A stretch of 64,000 nt of DNA, taken from Streptomyces endocoffeicus. GTDB lineage: Bacteria; Actinomycetota; Actinomycetes; Streptomycetales; Streptomycetaceae. Within the stretch, counting starts at the first letter, position 1, and every line of letters starts with the position of its first letter. Location: NCBI RefSeq assembly GCF_016741935.1, contig NZ_JAERRG010000013.1, positions 124,001 to 188,000 on the forward strand, in the 5' to 3' direction. The notes below the pieces were generated by a model, which was not told the DNA's origin, made no database searches, and was given only the letters and a program-made list of their open reading frames with translations. Shown one piece after another: positions 49,598-58,211 of this stretch. The translations under genes and the position numbers were made by a program.

Positions 49598-51916
49598 ATG
49601 TCCCAACCGGACCATGACCATGGTCGATTGGCGGTTCCATCCGCTGGGGCGGGGCAGCCACCGGGGTGGCCGACAGCTCCGCCACCACACCGCCCCCTGG
49701 GGGCCGCGGATCCCGCCACGGCCGGTCCGTACCGGCTGGAGGCGGTGCTGGGCGCGGGGGGAATGGGCCGCGTCTACCTGGCGCGTACGCCGGCCGGCAG
49801 CGCGGTGGCGGTCAAGGTCGTCCACCGCGAATACGCGGGCGACGCCTCGTTCCGCAAGCGTTTCGAGCAGGAAGTGGCCGCGGCCCGGCGGGTCCAGGGC
49901 CTCTACACCGTGCCGGTCGTGGACGCGGATCTGCGGGCCGAAGAGCCCTGGCTGGCCACGGCGTACGTACCCGGGCCGTCCCTCCAGCACGCGGTCGCCG
50001 AAAGCGGGCCGCTGTCGGCCGACGCGGCGCTGGGGCTGATCGCCAGGGTGGCCGAGGCCCTGCAGTCCATCCACGCCGCCGATGTGATCCACCGTGACCT
50101 GAAGCCCTCCAACATCATCCTCACCGCCGAGGGACCGAAGGTCATCGACTTCGGTATCGCGCGGGCCGCGGATGTCACCGCGGTGACCGCCACCGGGATG
50201 CGCACCGGGACGCCCGCCTACATGGCGCCCGAATACATCAGGGGGCAGGACGTCACCGAGGCCGGTGATGTGTTCGCCCTCGGCGTGATCGCCGGTTTCG
50301 CCGCCACCGGACGGCTCGCCTTCGGCGGCGGCTCCGACCACAGCGTCATCTACCGCATCCTGGAGCAGGCTCCCGACCTCGACGGCTGCCCCGAGCCCCT
50401 CCGGGCCATCGCCGGCCACTGTCTGGCGAAGGACCCGGAGCGGCGGCCGACCCCCGCCCAGGTCATCGAGCAGTGCGGCCGGGTCGGCACGACGGGCATC
50501 GCGGACGCCATCGCCGACGCCCACACCCGCACCGTGGTGTCGCCGTCGGGGCCCGAGCGCGTGGCACCCGGCCCGCTCAACGCCCCTGGCTCGCTGGGCA
50601 CTCCCGGCTCGCCCGACGCCGAGACACGCACATCACCGTCGCCGCGCGGGTCCGGGCCCGCCGCCCCCGTACCGCCGCCGTCCGCTCCGGCCGCGCCCGA
50701 CCCGGCACGGGGCGCCTCTCCCAGCGGCCCCGCGACCCCGCCGGGCGCGGACACCCCGCCGAACCCGCCGGTCCCGGACCCGCTCACCACGCCCGCCCCG
50801 GGGCTGGCCGTCCTGCTCAGCGGGGTCGGGATCCTCGTCCTCGCCGTCGTCCTGATCGCCGTCTACCTCCCCGGCTCTTCCCCCGACCGCGGCCCCAGCC
50901 TCCCCTATCGCTCGTTCGAGCCGACGGCCGCCATCGGCCCCACCGGGCAGTCCAGGGACACCGAAGGCATGGCGTTCAGCCCGGATGGCAAGACGCTGGC
51001 CACGGGCAGCGACGAGGGCAAGGTGCGACTGTGGAATGTCGCCGACCGCAAGCCACGCGCCACCTTCACCGAACGCGACGGCGTCGGCAATAGCGGGTTC
51101 CCGACCCGCGAAGTGACGTTCAGCCCCGATGGCAAGCTCCTCGCGGCCACCAATATGACCGGTTGGCTGACCATGTGGGACGTGGCCAAGCACCGGCAGA
51201 TTCGCTTCCTCCAGGGAGCCGATGCCGGCGAAATGGTGGCCTTCAGCCCGGATGGCAAGCTGTTCGCCACCGGCAGCCAGGCCGGCTCGGTGGACCTGTG
51301 GGACACCAACAGCCGCAAGGACGAGATACTCGCCTACTACGACCAGGAGGCCAAAGTCACGGGCGTGGCCTTCAGCCCGGACGGCCGGACGCTGGCCTCC
51401 GCGAGCGACGACTCCGACAGCAACCTCACCCCGAAACACTCGGTGCGGCTGTGGGACGTGGCACACCGTGACCCGGAGCCTTACGGCCAGGACGATCCAC
51501 GGGTCACCATCTCCCCCGCGCAAGGAGTCCTGAGCCTGGCGTTCAGTCCGGACGGCAGGACAATCGCCACCGGCAGCTACGACGACACGGTGCGGCTGTG
51601 GGATGTGAAGACCGGCCGTCAGCGAGCCACACTCAGCGACTCCTACCAGGGGAGGGTCGACCACCTGGCGTTCAGCCCGGACGGCAAGACGCTCGCCGCC
51701 CCCGCCACACATGGACTGATGCTGTGGAACGTGGCCGGCCGCAAACCACGCGCCATTCTGTCGACCGGGGCGCAGGGGGCGGAGAGCACGGTCAAGGATG
51801 TGGCCTTCAGCCGGGACGGTCGGCTCATCGCGGGCAACGACACCAAGCACCACAAGGTGTACCTGTGGAAGAACCCGTACCGGGCAAGCCAGGGGGCGGC
51901 GTCCGGCGGATCGTGA
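49598..51916 (+). CDS. Hanks-type Ser/Thr protein kinase with C-terminal WD40 propeller
   Basis: A 772-aa receptor-like kinase. The kinase domain (about 45-305) has the Gly loop LGAGGMGRVYLAR, Lys in VAVKVVHRE, the catalytic loop VIHRDLKPSNIIL, DFGIARA and GTPAYMAPEYI. A long Pro/Ser/Ala linker leads to one transmembrane helix (GLAVLLSGVGILVLAVVLIA). Outside lie seven WD40 blades marked by FSPDGKTLATGSDEGKVRLW and similar motifs, enough for a closed propeller. ATG 49598 has GGGGAG; earlier starts give an unlikely extension. It is divergent from ppx. It may bind an external ligand or partner through the propeller and phosphorylate cytoplasmic targets. Confidence 0.9.
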   Translation: MSQPDHDHGRLAVPSAGAGQPPGWPTAPPPHRPLGAADPATAGPYRLEAVLGAGGMGRVYLARTPAGSAVAVKVVHREYAGDASFRKRFEQEVAAARRVQGLYTVPVVDADLRAEEPWLATAYVPGPSLQHAVAESGPLSADAALGLIARVAEALQSIHAADVIHRDLKPSNIILTAEGPKVIDFGIARAADVTAVTATGMRTGTPAYMAPEYIRGQDVTEAGDVFALGVIAGFAATGRLAFGGGSDHSVIYRILEQAPDLDGCPEPLRAIAGHCLAKDPERRPTPAQVIEQCGRVGTTGIADAIADAHTRTVVSPSGPERVAPGPLNAPGSLGTPGSPDAETRTSPSPRGSGPAAPVPPPSAPAAPDPARGASPSGPATPPGADTPPNPPVPDPLTTPAPGLAVLLSGVGILVLAVVLIAVYLPGSSPDRGPSLPYRSFEPTAAIGPTGQSRDTEGMAFSPDGKTLATGSDEGKVRLWNVADRKPRATFTERDGVGNSGFPTREVTFSPDGKLLAATNMTGWLTMWDVAKHRQIRFLQGADAGEMVAFSPDGKLFATGSQAGSVDLWDTNSRKDEILAYYDQEAKVTGVAFSPDGRTLASASDDSDSNLTPKHSVRLWDVAHRDPEPYGQDDPRVTISPAQGVLSLAFSPDGRTIATGSYDDTVRLWDVKTGRQRATLSDSYQGRVDHLAFSPDGKTLAAPATHGLMLWNVAGRKPRAILSTGAQGAESTVKDVAFSRDGRLIAGNDTKHHKVYLWKNPYRASQGAASGGS

Positions 51917-51960
51917 CGCCTGCGGCGGGCTGCCCATCCCCTCCCCGCCCCTTCCCACAA

Positions 51961-52395
51961 CTGGGTCTCTGCCCCAGGTCCCGTAACTGGGGCTTTGCCC
52001 CAGGCCCCGCATCCGGGGCTCCGCCCCAGGCCCCCGCGTCCGGGGCTTTGCCCCAGTCCCCGCGTCCGGGGCTTCGCCCCAGGCCCCACAACCGGGGCTC
52101 CGCCCCAGGCCCGGCGTCCGGGGCTTCGCCCCAGGCCCCGCATCCGGGGCTCTGCCCCAGACCCCGCATCCGGGCTCTGCCCCAGGCCCCGCATCCGGGG
52201 CTCCGCCCCAGGCCCCACAACCGGGGCTCTGCCCCAGATCCCGCGTCCGGGGCTTTGCCCCAGACCCCGCATCCGGGCTCTGCCCCAGGCCCCGCATCCG
52301 GGGCTCCGCCCCAGGCCCCACAACCGGGGCTCCGCCCCAGATCCCGCAACCGGGGCTCCGCCCCAGACACCGGACCCCGGGGATCCGCCCCAAAC
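51961..52395. repeat. Array of about 17 hairpin-forming 26-27-bp repeats
   Basis: The 590-bp spacer between the kinase and hydrolase genes is filled with units of the form CCGGGGCTCCGCCCCAG plus a variable GCCCCGCATC-like filler. Each core GGGG-CTnnG-CCCC is a small stem-loop. Cores vary only in the loop (ctcc, cttt, cttc, ctct). There are no unique spacers or cas genes, so this is not CRISPR. Single copies of such hairpins are common behind Streptomyces genes; this many in tandem is unusual. Accidental open frames across it are not genes. Confidence 0.85.
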
Positions 52396-52473
52396 ACCGG
52401 GGTCCGGGGGCCAAGCCCCGCCACGCGGCGGACACCCCGTAGAGCGCCTGCCGGCGGTGGGGGCCGCCGTGGT

Positions 52474-52498
52474 GGTTGACCCTGACGTAGGGGCAACC
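52474..52498 (+). promoter_or_regulatory. MerR-type promoter/operator before the hydrolase-merR operon
   Basis: GGTTGACCC-TGACGTA-GGGGCAACC is an almost perfect dyad containing a TTGACC -35 box (52476-52481). With the long MerR-type spacer the -10 would be near 52501-52506 and transcription would start near 52513, almost at ATG 52515. A MerR gene lies in the same operon, so autoregulation is likely. Confidence 0.6.
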
Positions 52499-52514
52499 TC
52501 GCAGCATGGGCGGC

Positions 52515-53330
52515 ATGACGACGACGCGCCACTTCACCGTCCACCACGACGGTGTCACGATTCCGGTGTCCCGGGGCGGTCGCGGGCGACCGCTGGTCCT
52601 GTGCCCCGGCCTCAACTCCACCCAGGCCGATCTGCACGAGCTGATCGAACTCCTGCGGCGCGACCACGACGTGGTGACCTTCGACCTCCGGGGCCATGGC
52701 CTCGCCTCGGTCGCCGACCGGTACTCCTTCGACGCGTTTCGGAGCGACCTCTTCGCCGTGCTGGCGGAGTCGGGGCGCCTCGGCCTGCCCTCGCCGCCCG
52801 TGCTGGTGGGCTACTCGCTGGGCGCGGACCTGGCCGTGCACTACGCCTCCGAGTGCCCTGAGGCCGTCGCCGGGCTGGTCCTCATCGACGGGGCGAACCC
52901 GCTGCCCGAACCCTTCATCACCGACGCCGATCTGCCGGAGTTCCGCGCGATGGCGGAGGACCCGGCCATGTGGCGGGAGATCGAGCGGGCCAGGGGCACC
53001 GTGCGTCAGGTGTTGCTCGGCCCCCGGGACATCCTCGAGCTGCAGGTGGAGATGGATGTGGTGCGGGCCGGAATCCTCGACCGGTACCGGAGGATCGACT
53101 GCCCGATCCACATGGTCATGTCGGCCGCGATCGCGGGCGACAGCACCGAAGGACGTGCGCCCCGGCACAACCGGCTCTGGCGCGCGGGCATCGACCGGCT
53201 TGTGCACGAGCGGCCGGACACCTCCGCGACCTGGTTCGACACCGGCCACCAGCTGGTCTTCACCCACGCCCGGGAGATCGCGGAGATCATCCGCAGCGCA
53301 CACCACCCGGCCGACGAGGTGGCCTCGTAA
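52515..53330 (+). CDS. Alpha/beta-hydrolase
   Basis: A 271-aa hydrolase with the oxyanion region PLVLCPGLNSTQADLHELIE, VVTFDLRGHGLASVADRYSF, the nucleophile elbow VLVGYSLGADLAVHYA (Ser in GYSLG) and the catalytic His in ATWFDTGHQLVFTHARE. This is a standard esterase/lipase-type triad. I place the start at ATG 52515, since the MerR-type promoter would begin transcription there; ATG 52506 is the alternative. It is followed 23 bp later by the MerR-methyltransferase gene, so the two probably respond to the same inducer. Confidence 0.86.
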   Translation: MTTTRHFTVHHDGVTIPVSRGGRGRPLVLCPGLNSTQADLHELIELLRRDHDVVTFDLRGHGLASVADRYSFDAFRSDLFAVLAESGRLGLPSPPVLVGYSLGADLAVHYASECPEAVAGLVLIDGANPLPEPFITDADLPEFRAMAEDPAMWREIERARGTVRQVLLGPRDILELQVEMDVVRAGILDRYRRIDCPIHMVMSAAIAGDSTEGRAPRHNRLWRAGIDRLVHERPDTSATWFDTGHQLVFTHAREIAEIIRSAHHPADEVAS

Positions 53331-53353
53331 ACGACTTCCAGGAGACTGGTCCG

Positions 53354-54943
53354 ATGCTGACCATCGGCGAGCTGGCGTCGTACGCCGGGGTGACGGTGCG
53401 CGCGGTGCGGCACTACCACGCCAAGGGGCTGCTGCCGGAGCCGGAGCGGGATCACTCCGGCTATCGGCGGTACGGCGCCGACGCCGTCGTCGAGCTGATC
53501 AGGATCCGGACCCTCACCGAGGCCGGGGTTCCGCTGGCGCGCGTACGGGAGCTGCTCCGGGCCGGTGAGGAGGAGTTCGCCGCGGCGGTCGCGGAGATCG
53601 ACCAGCGGCTGCGGGCGGAGATCCGGGAGCGGCAGCGGCACCGAGCGCGGATCGCCCGCCTGGCCGCCGGGGACAGCCTGGCGCTGCCCCCGGAGGTGGT
53701 GGAGTTTCTCGACCGGTTGCGGGCGCTCGGGATCGACGAGCGGATCGTCCAGGTGGAGCGCGACGGCTGGATCCCGCTGGCCGCGCACGCACCCGAGCGG
53801 GTCCCGGAGTGGATGGCGCGCAAGCGGGAGCAGATCGCCGACCCGCGGTTCATCGGCTTCTACCGCACCCTGGGCCGGGCGCTCGACCGCGCCGACGACG
53901 ATCCACGGCTGGCGGGGCTGGCCGACGAGCTGGCCGCCTACCTCACGGGGATGGCCGAGGAGCGGGGCGAGGACTACATCGACGATGCCGAGATCGAGCC
54001 ACCGCTGGTCAGGGTGATGGACACCCTGGCGTTCGACACCATGCCGTCGGCCCGCCGGCTGATCGAGCTGCTGGGGCGGCGGGGTTGGACCGGCTGGACC
54101 AAGGTCGGGCGCGTCGGCCGGGAGGTGCGGCCGGACCACGGGGGACTCGGCAGGCGGGGCCGAACGGGTGAGGATGGGGGGATGACCGCCACCTCGCGTG
54201 CCCATTCGTTCAACGCGGCCGCCGCCCAGTACGCCGCGAACCGACCCTCCTACCCATCCGCCCTCTTCGACGCCGTCGAGGAGCTCGCCGGGCGCCCTCT
54301 CGCGGGCGCCCGCGTCGCCGACGTCGGTGCGGGCACCGGAATCGCCACCGCCCTCCTGCGCGAGCGCGGCGCCGATGTGATCGCCGTCGAGCCGGGCGCG
54401 GGCATGGCGGCCCAGTTCCGCCGGACGCTTCCGGACGTGCCGATCGTCCGGGGCGACGGCAACGCCCTGCCCCTCGCCGAGGCCTCCCGCGACCTGATCA
54501 CGTATGCGCAGTCCTGGCACTGGACCGACACCGACCGGTCCGTTCCGGAGGCACTGCGCGTGCTGCGGCCGGGTGGCGCGCTGGCGGTCTGGTGGAACAC
54601 CACCGCCTACGACGTGCCGTGGATCGCCGCCCAGGCCGAGCGCGTCGCGGCCCACTCCGATGTGGGGTCGACCCCTCAGGTGCGTCCCGACGACAGCCGC
54701 GCCGCCCAGCTCGCGGGCCTCTCCGATCTCCGTGTCAGCCGCCGCCATGTGCGCTGGAGCCGCGTCGTCTCCCTCGACACCCACCTGGCCAACCTCACCA
54801 GTCACTCGGCGTTTCTCGTCCTCGGAGAGGCCGGCACCCAGGCGTTTCTCGCCGACGAACGCGGTCGGCTGCGCGAGCTCTTCCCGGACGAGAAGGTGGA
54901 GGAGACCTATGTGGTGGACCTACTGGTGGCCGCCCGTCCCTGA
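53354..54943 (+). CDS. MerR regulator fused in frame to a SAM-dependent methyltransferase
   Basis: One uninterrupted frame of 529 codons. Residues 1-70 are a MerR helix-turn-helix (MLTIGELASYAGVTVRAVRH, YHAKGLLPEPERDHSGYRRY), followed by a helical effector region to about 265 (VRVMDTLAFDTMPSARRLIE). From residue 277 (ATG 54182, preceded by GGATGGGGGG) comes a class I methyltransferase: SFNAAAAQYAANRPSYPSAL, GARVADVGAGTGIATALLRE (SAM motif I), VIAVEPGAGMAAQFRR and SWHWTDTDRSVPEALRVLRP. Normally these are two proteins. No stop separates them, so a fusion is made unless internal initiation at 54182 dominates. The AGGAGA before 53354 is good. The methyl acceptor is unknown. Confidence 0.82.
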   Translation: MLTIGELASYAGVTVRAVRHYHAKGLLPEPERDHSGYRRYGADAVVELIRIRTLTEAGVPLARVRELLRAGEEEFAAAVAEIDQRLRAEIRERQRHRARIARLAAGDSLALPPEVVEFLDRLRALGIDERIVQVERDGWIPLAAHAPERVPEWMARKREQIADPRFIGFYRTLGRALDRADDDPRLAGLADELAAYLTGMAEERGEDYIDDAEIEPPLVRVMDTLAFDTMPSARRLIELLGRRGWTGWTKVGRVGREVRPDHGGLGRRGRTGEDGGMTATSRAHSFNAAAAQYAANRPSYPSALFDAVEELAGRPLAGARVADVGAGTGIATALLRERGADVIAVEPGAGMAAQFRRTLPDVPIVRGDGNALPLAEASRDLITYAQSWHWTDTDRSVPEALRVLRPGGALAVWWNTTAYDVPWIAAQAERVAAHSDVGSTPQVRPDDSRAAQLAGLSDLRVSRRHVRWSRVVSLDTHLANLTSHSAFLVLGEAGTQAFLADERGRLRELFPDEKVEETYVVDLLVAARP

Positions 54944-55017
54944 CCAGCACCCGGGCGCACCGGCCGGCCGCGGCCGTATCGGGTGGCCTGAGCCGCGCCA
55001 CACGACGTCGAGGGCAC

Positions 55018-55914
55018 TCACTCATGCGGGACGACGGCGACCGGGCAGTTCGCGTGGTGCACCGCCGCCTGCACCACGGGCCCCAGACGGGGCCCCAGCG
55101 CGGGCGGGTGTTTGCGCCGTCCGACCATCAGCAGATCGCTGTCGGCCGCGGCCTGGACGACGGCCTGGGCCGGGCTCTCCAACCGGACCTCGTCGACGAC
55201 CCGCACCCGGGGGAACTTCTCCCGCCACGGCCGCAGCACCTCGTCCAGCTCCCGCCGCGCCCGCTCCACGGTGTCCCGGGCCGTGCCATCGCCCCCGGCG
55301 GCCGTGTGGGCCCGGTCGGGCTTGCGTCCGTGGACGGCGTGCAGTGGCACATCGCGGGTGAACGCGGTGACGTAGGCGAACTCCAGGAGGTTGTCCTGCG
55401 GGCCGTGCAGGCTCAGGCCCACGACCACACGCCGCTCGTGTCCGTCGGCTTCCCGGCCCGCGCGCATCAGCACCACCGGCCGCTCCGCGCGGGCGATGGT
55501 GTGCAGCCCGATGTCACCGAGGAAGAAGCTGGCCACCCGGTCCAGCCCCCGCGATCCGAGCACCAGCATGCGGGAGTGCGCCGCCGCGTCGAGCAGGGCC
55601 GTCTCGGCCTCGTCCGCCACCAGGTCCTCGATGATGGTCAGCTTCGGATGGTCACGGGCCAGCTCGGTGTGCGCGTCGTGCACGATCCGCTTCGACCAGT
55701 AGTTCTGGTCATCCGCCGCCGGGCTGTCGGGTGTGGGCGGGGACAGCAGGATCCACGCGTGCGTCAGACGCAGCGCCAGCTCACGCCGCTCCGCCTCGTC
55801 GGCGGCCCAGTGCGCGGCGGCCAGGCTCTCGGCCGAGCCGTCGAGCCCGACGGTGACCACTTGCTCCATGGCGGCTTGCTCCATGGCGGCTTGCTCCGCG
55901 GCGGCTTGTTCCAT
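55018..55914 (-). CDS. Tandem universal stress protein (UspA x2)
   Basis: A 298-aa protein with two Usp domains (about 18-152 and 160-298). Nucleotide-loop motifs are VLGSRGLDRVASFFLGDIG in the first and LLMVGRRKHPPALGPRLGPV in the second. The N-terminus carries a MEQAA repeat produced by four 15-bp DNA units, so the true start is ambiguous; ATG 55914 has AGGAGG and is preferred, ATG 55869 is the last alternative. It follows the CBS-BON gene on the same strand. In actinomycetes these genes belong to the hypoxia/redox (DevR/OsdR) regulon, which is likely here too. Confidence 0.88.
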   Translation of the reverse strand: MEQAAAEQAAMEQAAMEQVVTVGLDGSAESLAAAHWAADEAERRELALRLTHAWILLSPPTPDSPAADDQNYWSKRIVHDAHTELARDHPKLTIIEDLVADEAETALLDAAAHSRMLVLGSRGLDRVASFFLGDIGLHTIARAERPVVLMRAGREADGHERRVVVGLSLHGPQDNLLEFAYVTAFTRDVPLHAVHGRKPDRAHTAAGGDGTARDTVERARRELDEVLRPWREKFPRVRVVDEVRLESPAQAVVQAAADSDLLMVGRRKHPPALGPRLGPVVQAAVHHANCPVAVVPHE

Positions 55915-55920
55915 GGTGGT
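55861..55920. repeat. Four 15-bp tandem units at the USP start
   Basis: TTGCTCCATGGCGGC is repeated four times with small changes. It encodes the repeated MEQAA at the USP N-terminus and multiplies in-frame ATG codons. Confidence 0.8.
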
Positions 55921-55959
55921 GCCTCCTGCCGGGTTTCCGGGTTCCCGGGTTCCCGGGTT

Positions 55960-56634
55960 TCACGCGGCCAGGGCGGGGCCGCCGGTGTCATCGGTGCCGT
56001 AGGCGATGTGCTCGGTGACCGAGACCACCCCGTCCACGCCCCGGCACAGCCGCACGATGACCGGGACCAGGCTCCTGGCCTCGACCGATCCGTCCAGCGT
56101 GACCTCGCCCTCCCGTACGTCGACCGTCACGGCCGAGGGCGCCAGCCGCAGGGTCCGCCGCAGCAGATCCCTTTCGATCTCGTCGCGGATCGCGTCGTCC
56201 TGGCGCAGGAACACCCGCAGCAGATCACCACGGCTGACGATGCCGAGCAGCTTGTCGGTCTCGTCCACCACGGGAAGCCGCTTGATGCTCCGGTCCGACA
56301 TCACCCGGGCCGCCTCGACGACGGTCCACTCCGGACGCGCGCACACGGCGGGCGCCGACATCAGCTCCTCCGCCCTCGCCCCCTCCGCCTTCGCGCGCTC
56401 CCACGCCTCCAGGTGCGGGACCGGCAGGAGACCGGAGGGGTCCGCCTGGCCGGACGACTTGCGCAGCAGATCGCCCTCGGACACCACGCCGACCGGGCGT
56501 CCCGAAGCGTCCACGACCGGCACGGCGGTGACATCGCTCGCCGCGAGCAGTGCCACGAGTTCCTTGAACGGCATGTCACGGGGCGCCTGGACCACCGGGC
56601 GCGTCATGAGGTCTCCGACCGTTCTGTGATGCAT
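55960..56634 (-). CDS. CBS-pair plus BON-domain protein
   Basis: A 224-aa protein. Two CBS motifs (TVGDLMTRPVVQAPRDMPFK, AVPVVDASGRPVGVVSEGDL; then ELMSAPAVCARPEWTVVEAA, IKRLPVVDETDKLLGIVSRG) are followed by a BON domain (APSAVTVDVREGEVTLDGSV). CBS pairs usually bind adenine nucleotides. ATG 56634 has AGGAG seven bases upstream; the longer frame runs into an 18-bp DNA repeat and is unlikely. It is 45 bp before the USP gene and divergent from the DUF1918-nitroreductase gene, a grouping known from actinobacterial dormancy regulons. Confidence 0.88.
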   Translation of the reverse strand: MHHRTVGDLMTRPVVQAPRDMPFKELVALLAASDVTAVPVVDASGRPVGVVSEGDLLRKSSGQADPSGLLPVPHLEAWERAKAEGARAEELMSAPAVCARPEWTVVEAARVMSDRSIKRLPVVDETDKLLGIVSRGDLLRVFLRQDDAIRDEIERDLLRRTLRLAPSAVTVDVREGEVTLDGSVEARSLVPVIVRLCRGVDGVVSVTEHIAYGTDDTGGPALAA

Positions 56635-56686
56635 GTTCCGACTCCTCTCGCACCCGCGCGGTGGGTCGGCCGGTGTTTCCGTCGCA

Positions 56687-56740
56687 GAGCCTGGCTCCCT
56701 CGTCGAGCCCGGCTCCTGTACCGAGCCCGGCTCCTGCACC
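56687..56740. repeat. 18-bp tandem repeat (three units) in the divergent CBS/nitroreductase spacer
   Basis: GAGCCTGGCTCCCTCGTC, GAGCCCGGCTCCTGTACC and GAGCCCGGCTCCTGCACC follow each other. Each contains the small palindrome GAGCCnGGCTC. The repeat lies within the 269-bp promoter region and could present several binding sites for one regulator. Confidence 0.65.
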
Positions 56741-56903
56741 GAGCCTGTCAGCTCGCCCGCGCCGCCGAATGAGCCTCATGGCTCCCTCTCCCGGCCACAC
56801 GGCCCACCACGGGGCCATCCGGCCCCTCGGCCGAGGGCGTTCCGCCCCAGGACACCGCCCACCGGCGGTGCCACAGTGGACGGCGTCAGGCAGGAGAGGC
56901 GGG

Positions 56904-58142
56904 ATGTCGATGCATGCCCATGTCGGCGACCAACTGATTGTCGAAAGCCCCACCACCGGTGCCACCAAACGGGACGGTGAGATCGTCGGACTCCACCATG
57001 ACGACGGGACACCTCCCTATGACGTGCGGTGGTCGGACTCGGACCAGATCACCCTTGTGTTCCCCGGCCCGGACGCACACATTCACCCCACCGGGCACGA
57101 ACCGGAACGGCAACGGGAGGAGACGGGCCACCGCGGCTCCACGGCGGCACACCGCGGCGCTCGTTCGCTCTCCGAAGCGGTGGTCATGGCGCTGGTGGAA
57201 GACGCCACGGCCGCGCCCTCGATGCACAACGCCCAGCCCTGGCGGTTCGAGTACTCCCGGCGCGGCCGCGTCTTCCGTCTCAGGGCCGATCTGCGGGGCG
57301 CTCTGCCGCACACCGACCCCGAACTCCGCGCCCTGCACATCGGCTGTGGCGCCGCCCTGATGAACCTGCGGGTCGCGGTGGCCCACGAGGGCTGGGAGGC
57401 GGCGACCCGGCTGCTGCCCGACCCCGTCGACCCGATGCTGCTGGCCTCCGTGACACTGACCCGCCCGCTCGGTGACGAGGCCGGTCCGGCCGCCCTGTAC
57501 CCGGCCGTGCGCACCCGGCACACCAGCCGGTTTCCCTTCGCCGAGACCGAGATCCCCGCGTCCGTGCGGAGCGCCCTCGTCGACGCAGCGCACCGGGAGC
57601 ACGTTTCGCTGTCCTTCGTGTCCGGATGGCATCTCCAGTACGTCGTGGACCTGGCGCTGGAGGCCGAGGCCCGCAACCTCACCGACGCCGGCGCCGCCGC
57701 GGACCTGGCCCGCTTCACCCGCGCCGCGGACGACACCCGGCCGGCCACCGAAGGCGTTCCGGAGTACGCCTTCGGGCCCCGCCGCCGGATCGGCAAGGCC
57801 CCCGTACGTGACTTCGCGGGTGGCAAGTCCATCCCCGGCCGACCGACCGCCGACTTCGAGACCTTCCCCCATCTGGTGTTGCTGTCCACCTCGCGCGACC
57901 GCCCGGTGGACTGGCTGCGCACCGGCCAGGCGGTGGAGCGGGTGCTGTTGCGCGCCACCCTGGCGGGACTGTCCGCCTCGTTCGTCACCCAGGCCCTCGA
58001 ATGGCACGATCTGCGCTGGCCACTGCGCGACCCGACGTCGGCCATGGCCCATGTGCAGATGGTGCTGCGGCTGGGGTACGGCCCCCGGGGCAGGCAGACC
58101 CCGCGGCGGCCGGTAGACGACGTCCTGGACATCGAGCCATAG
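56904..58142 (+). CDS. DUF1918 domain fused to an Acg-like nitroreductase-family protein
   Basis: A 412-aa protein. Residues 3-62 form a DUF1918 domain (HAHVGDQLIVESPTTGATKR, YDVRWSDSDQITLVFPGPDA), an SH3-like fold usually found as a free protein of 60-70 aa. After a short linker (about 63-90) comes a nitroreductase-type domain of the Acg family (LVEDATAAPSMHNAQPWRFE, ALHIGCGAALMNLRVAVAHE, RTRHTSRFPF, LATLAGLSA-like helix, HVQMVLRLGYGP). Acg in Mycobacterium is a DosR-regulon protein that binds FMN and is thought to sequester it. ATG 56904 follows AGGAGAGG. It is divergent from CBS-BON and USP genes, giving a compact redox-stress group. Confidence 0.85.
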   Translation: MSMHAHVGDQLIVESPTTGATKRDGEIVGLHHDDGTPPYDVRWSDSDQITLVFPGPDAHIHPTGHEPERQREETGHRGSTAAHRGARSLSEAVVMALVEDATAAPSMHNAQPWRFEYSRRGRVFRLRADLRGALPHTDPELRALHIGCGAALMNLRVAVAHEGWEAATRLLPDPVDPMLLASVTLTRPLGDEAGPAALYPAVRTRHTSRFPFAETEIPASVRSALVDAAHREHVSLSFVSGWHLQYVVDLALEAEARNLTDAGAAADLARFTRAADDTRPATEGVPEYAFGPRRRIGKAPVRDFAGGKSIPGRPTADFETFPHLVLLSTSRDRPVDWLRTGQAVERVLLRATLAGLSASFVTQALEWHDLRWPLRDPTSAMAHVQMVLRLGYGPRGRQTPRRPVDDVLDIEP

Positions 58143-58211
58143 CCCCGGCCGCGACGGCCCGCCGCGAATATCCGCTGGCGGGCCCGGCCGTCCGGTGGTG
58201 AGGATCGCGGC

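Noticed and set aside
51961..52395. CRISPR-like appearance of the short repeat array
   Set aside because: Spacers are not unique, the period is too short, the filler repeats too, and no cas genes are near.
50633..53306. Long minus-strand open frames across the hairpin array
   Set aside because: They translate to simple repeats of the GAWGRSPG type produced by the tandem DNA units and antisense of real genes.
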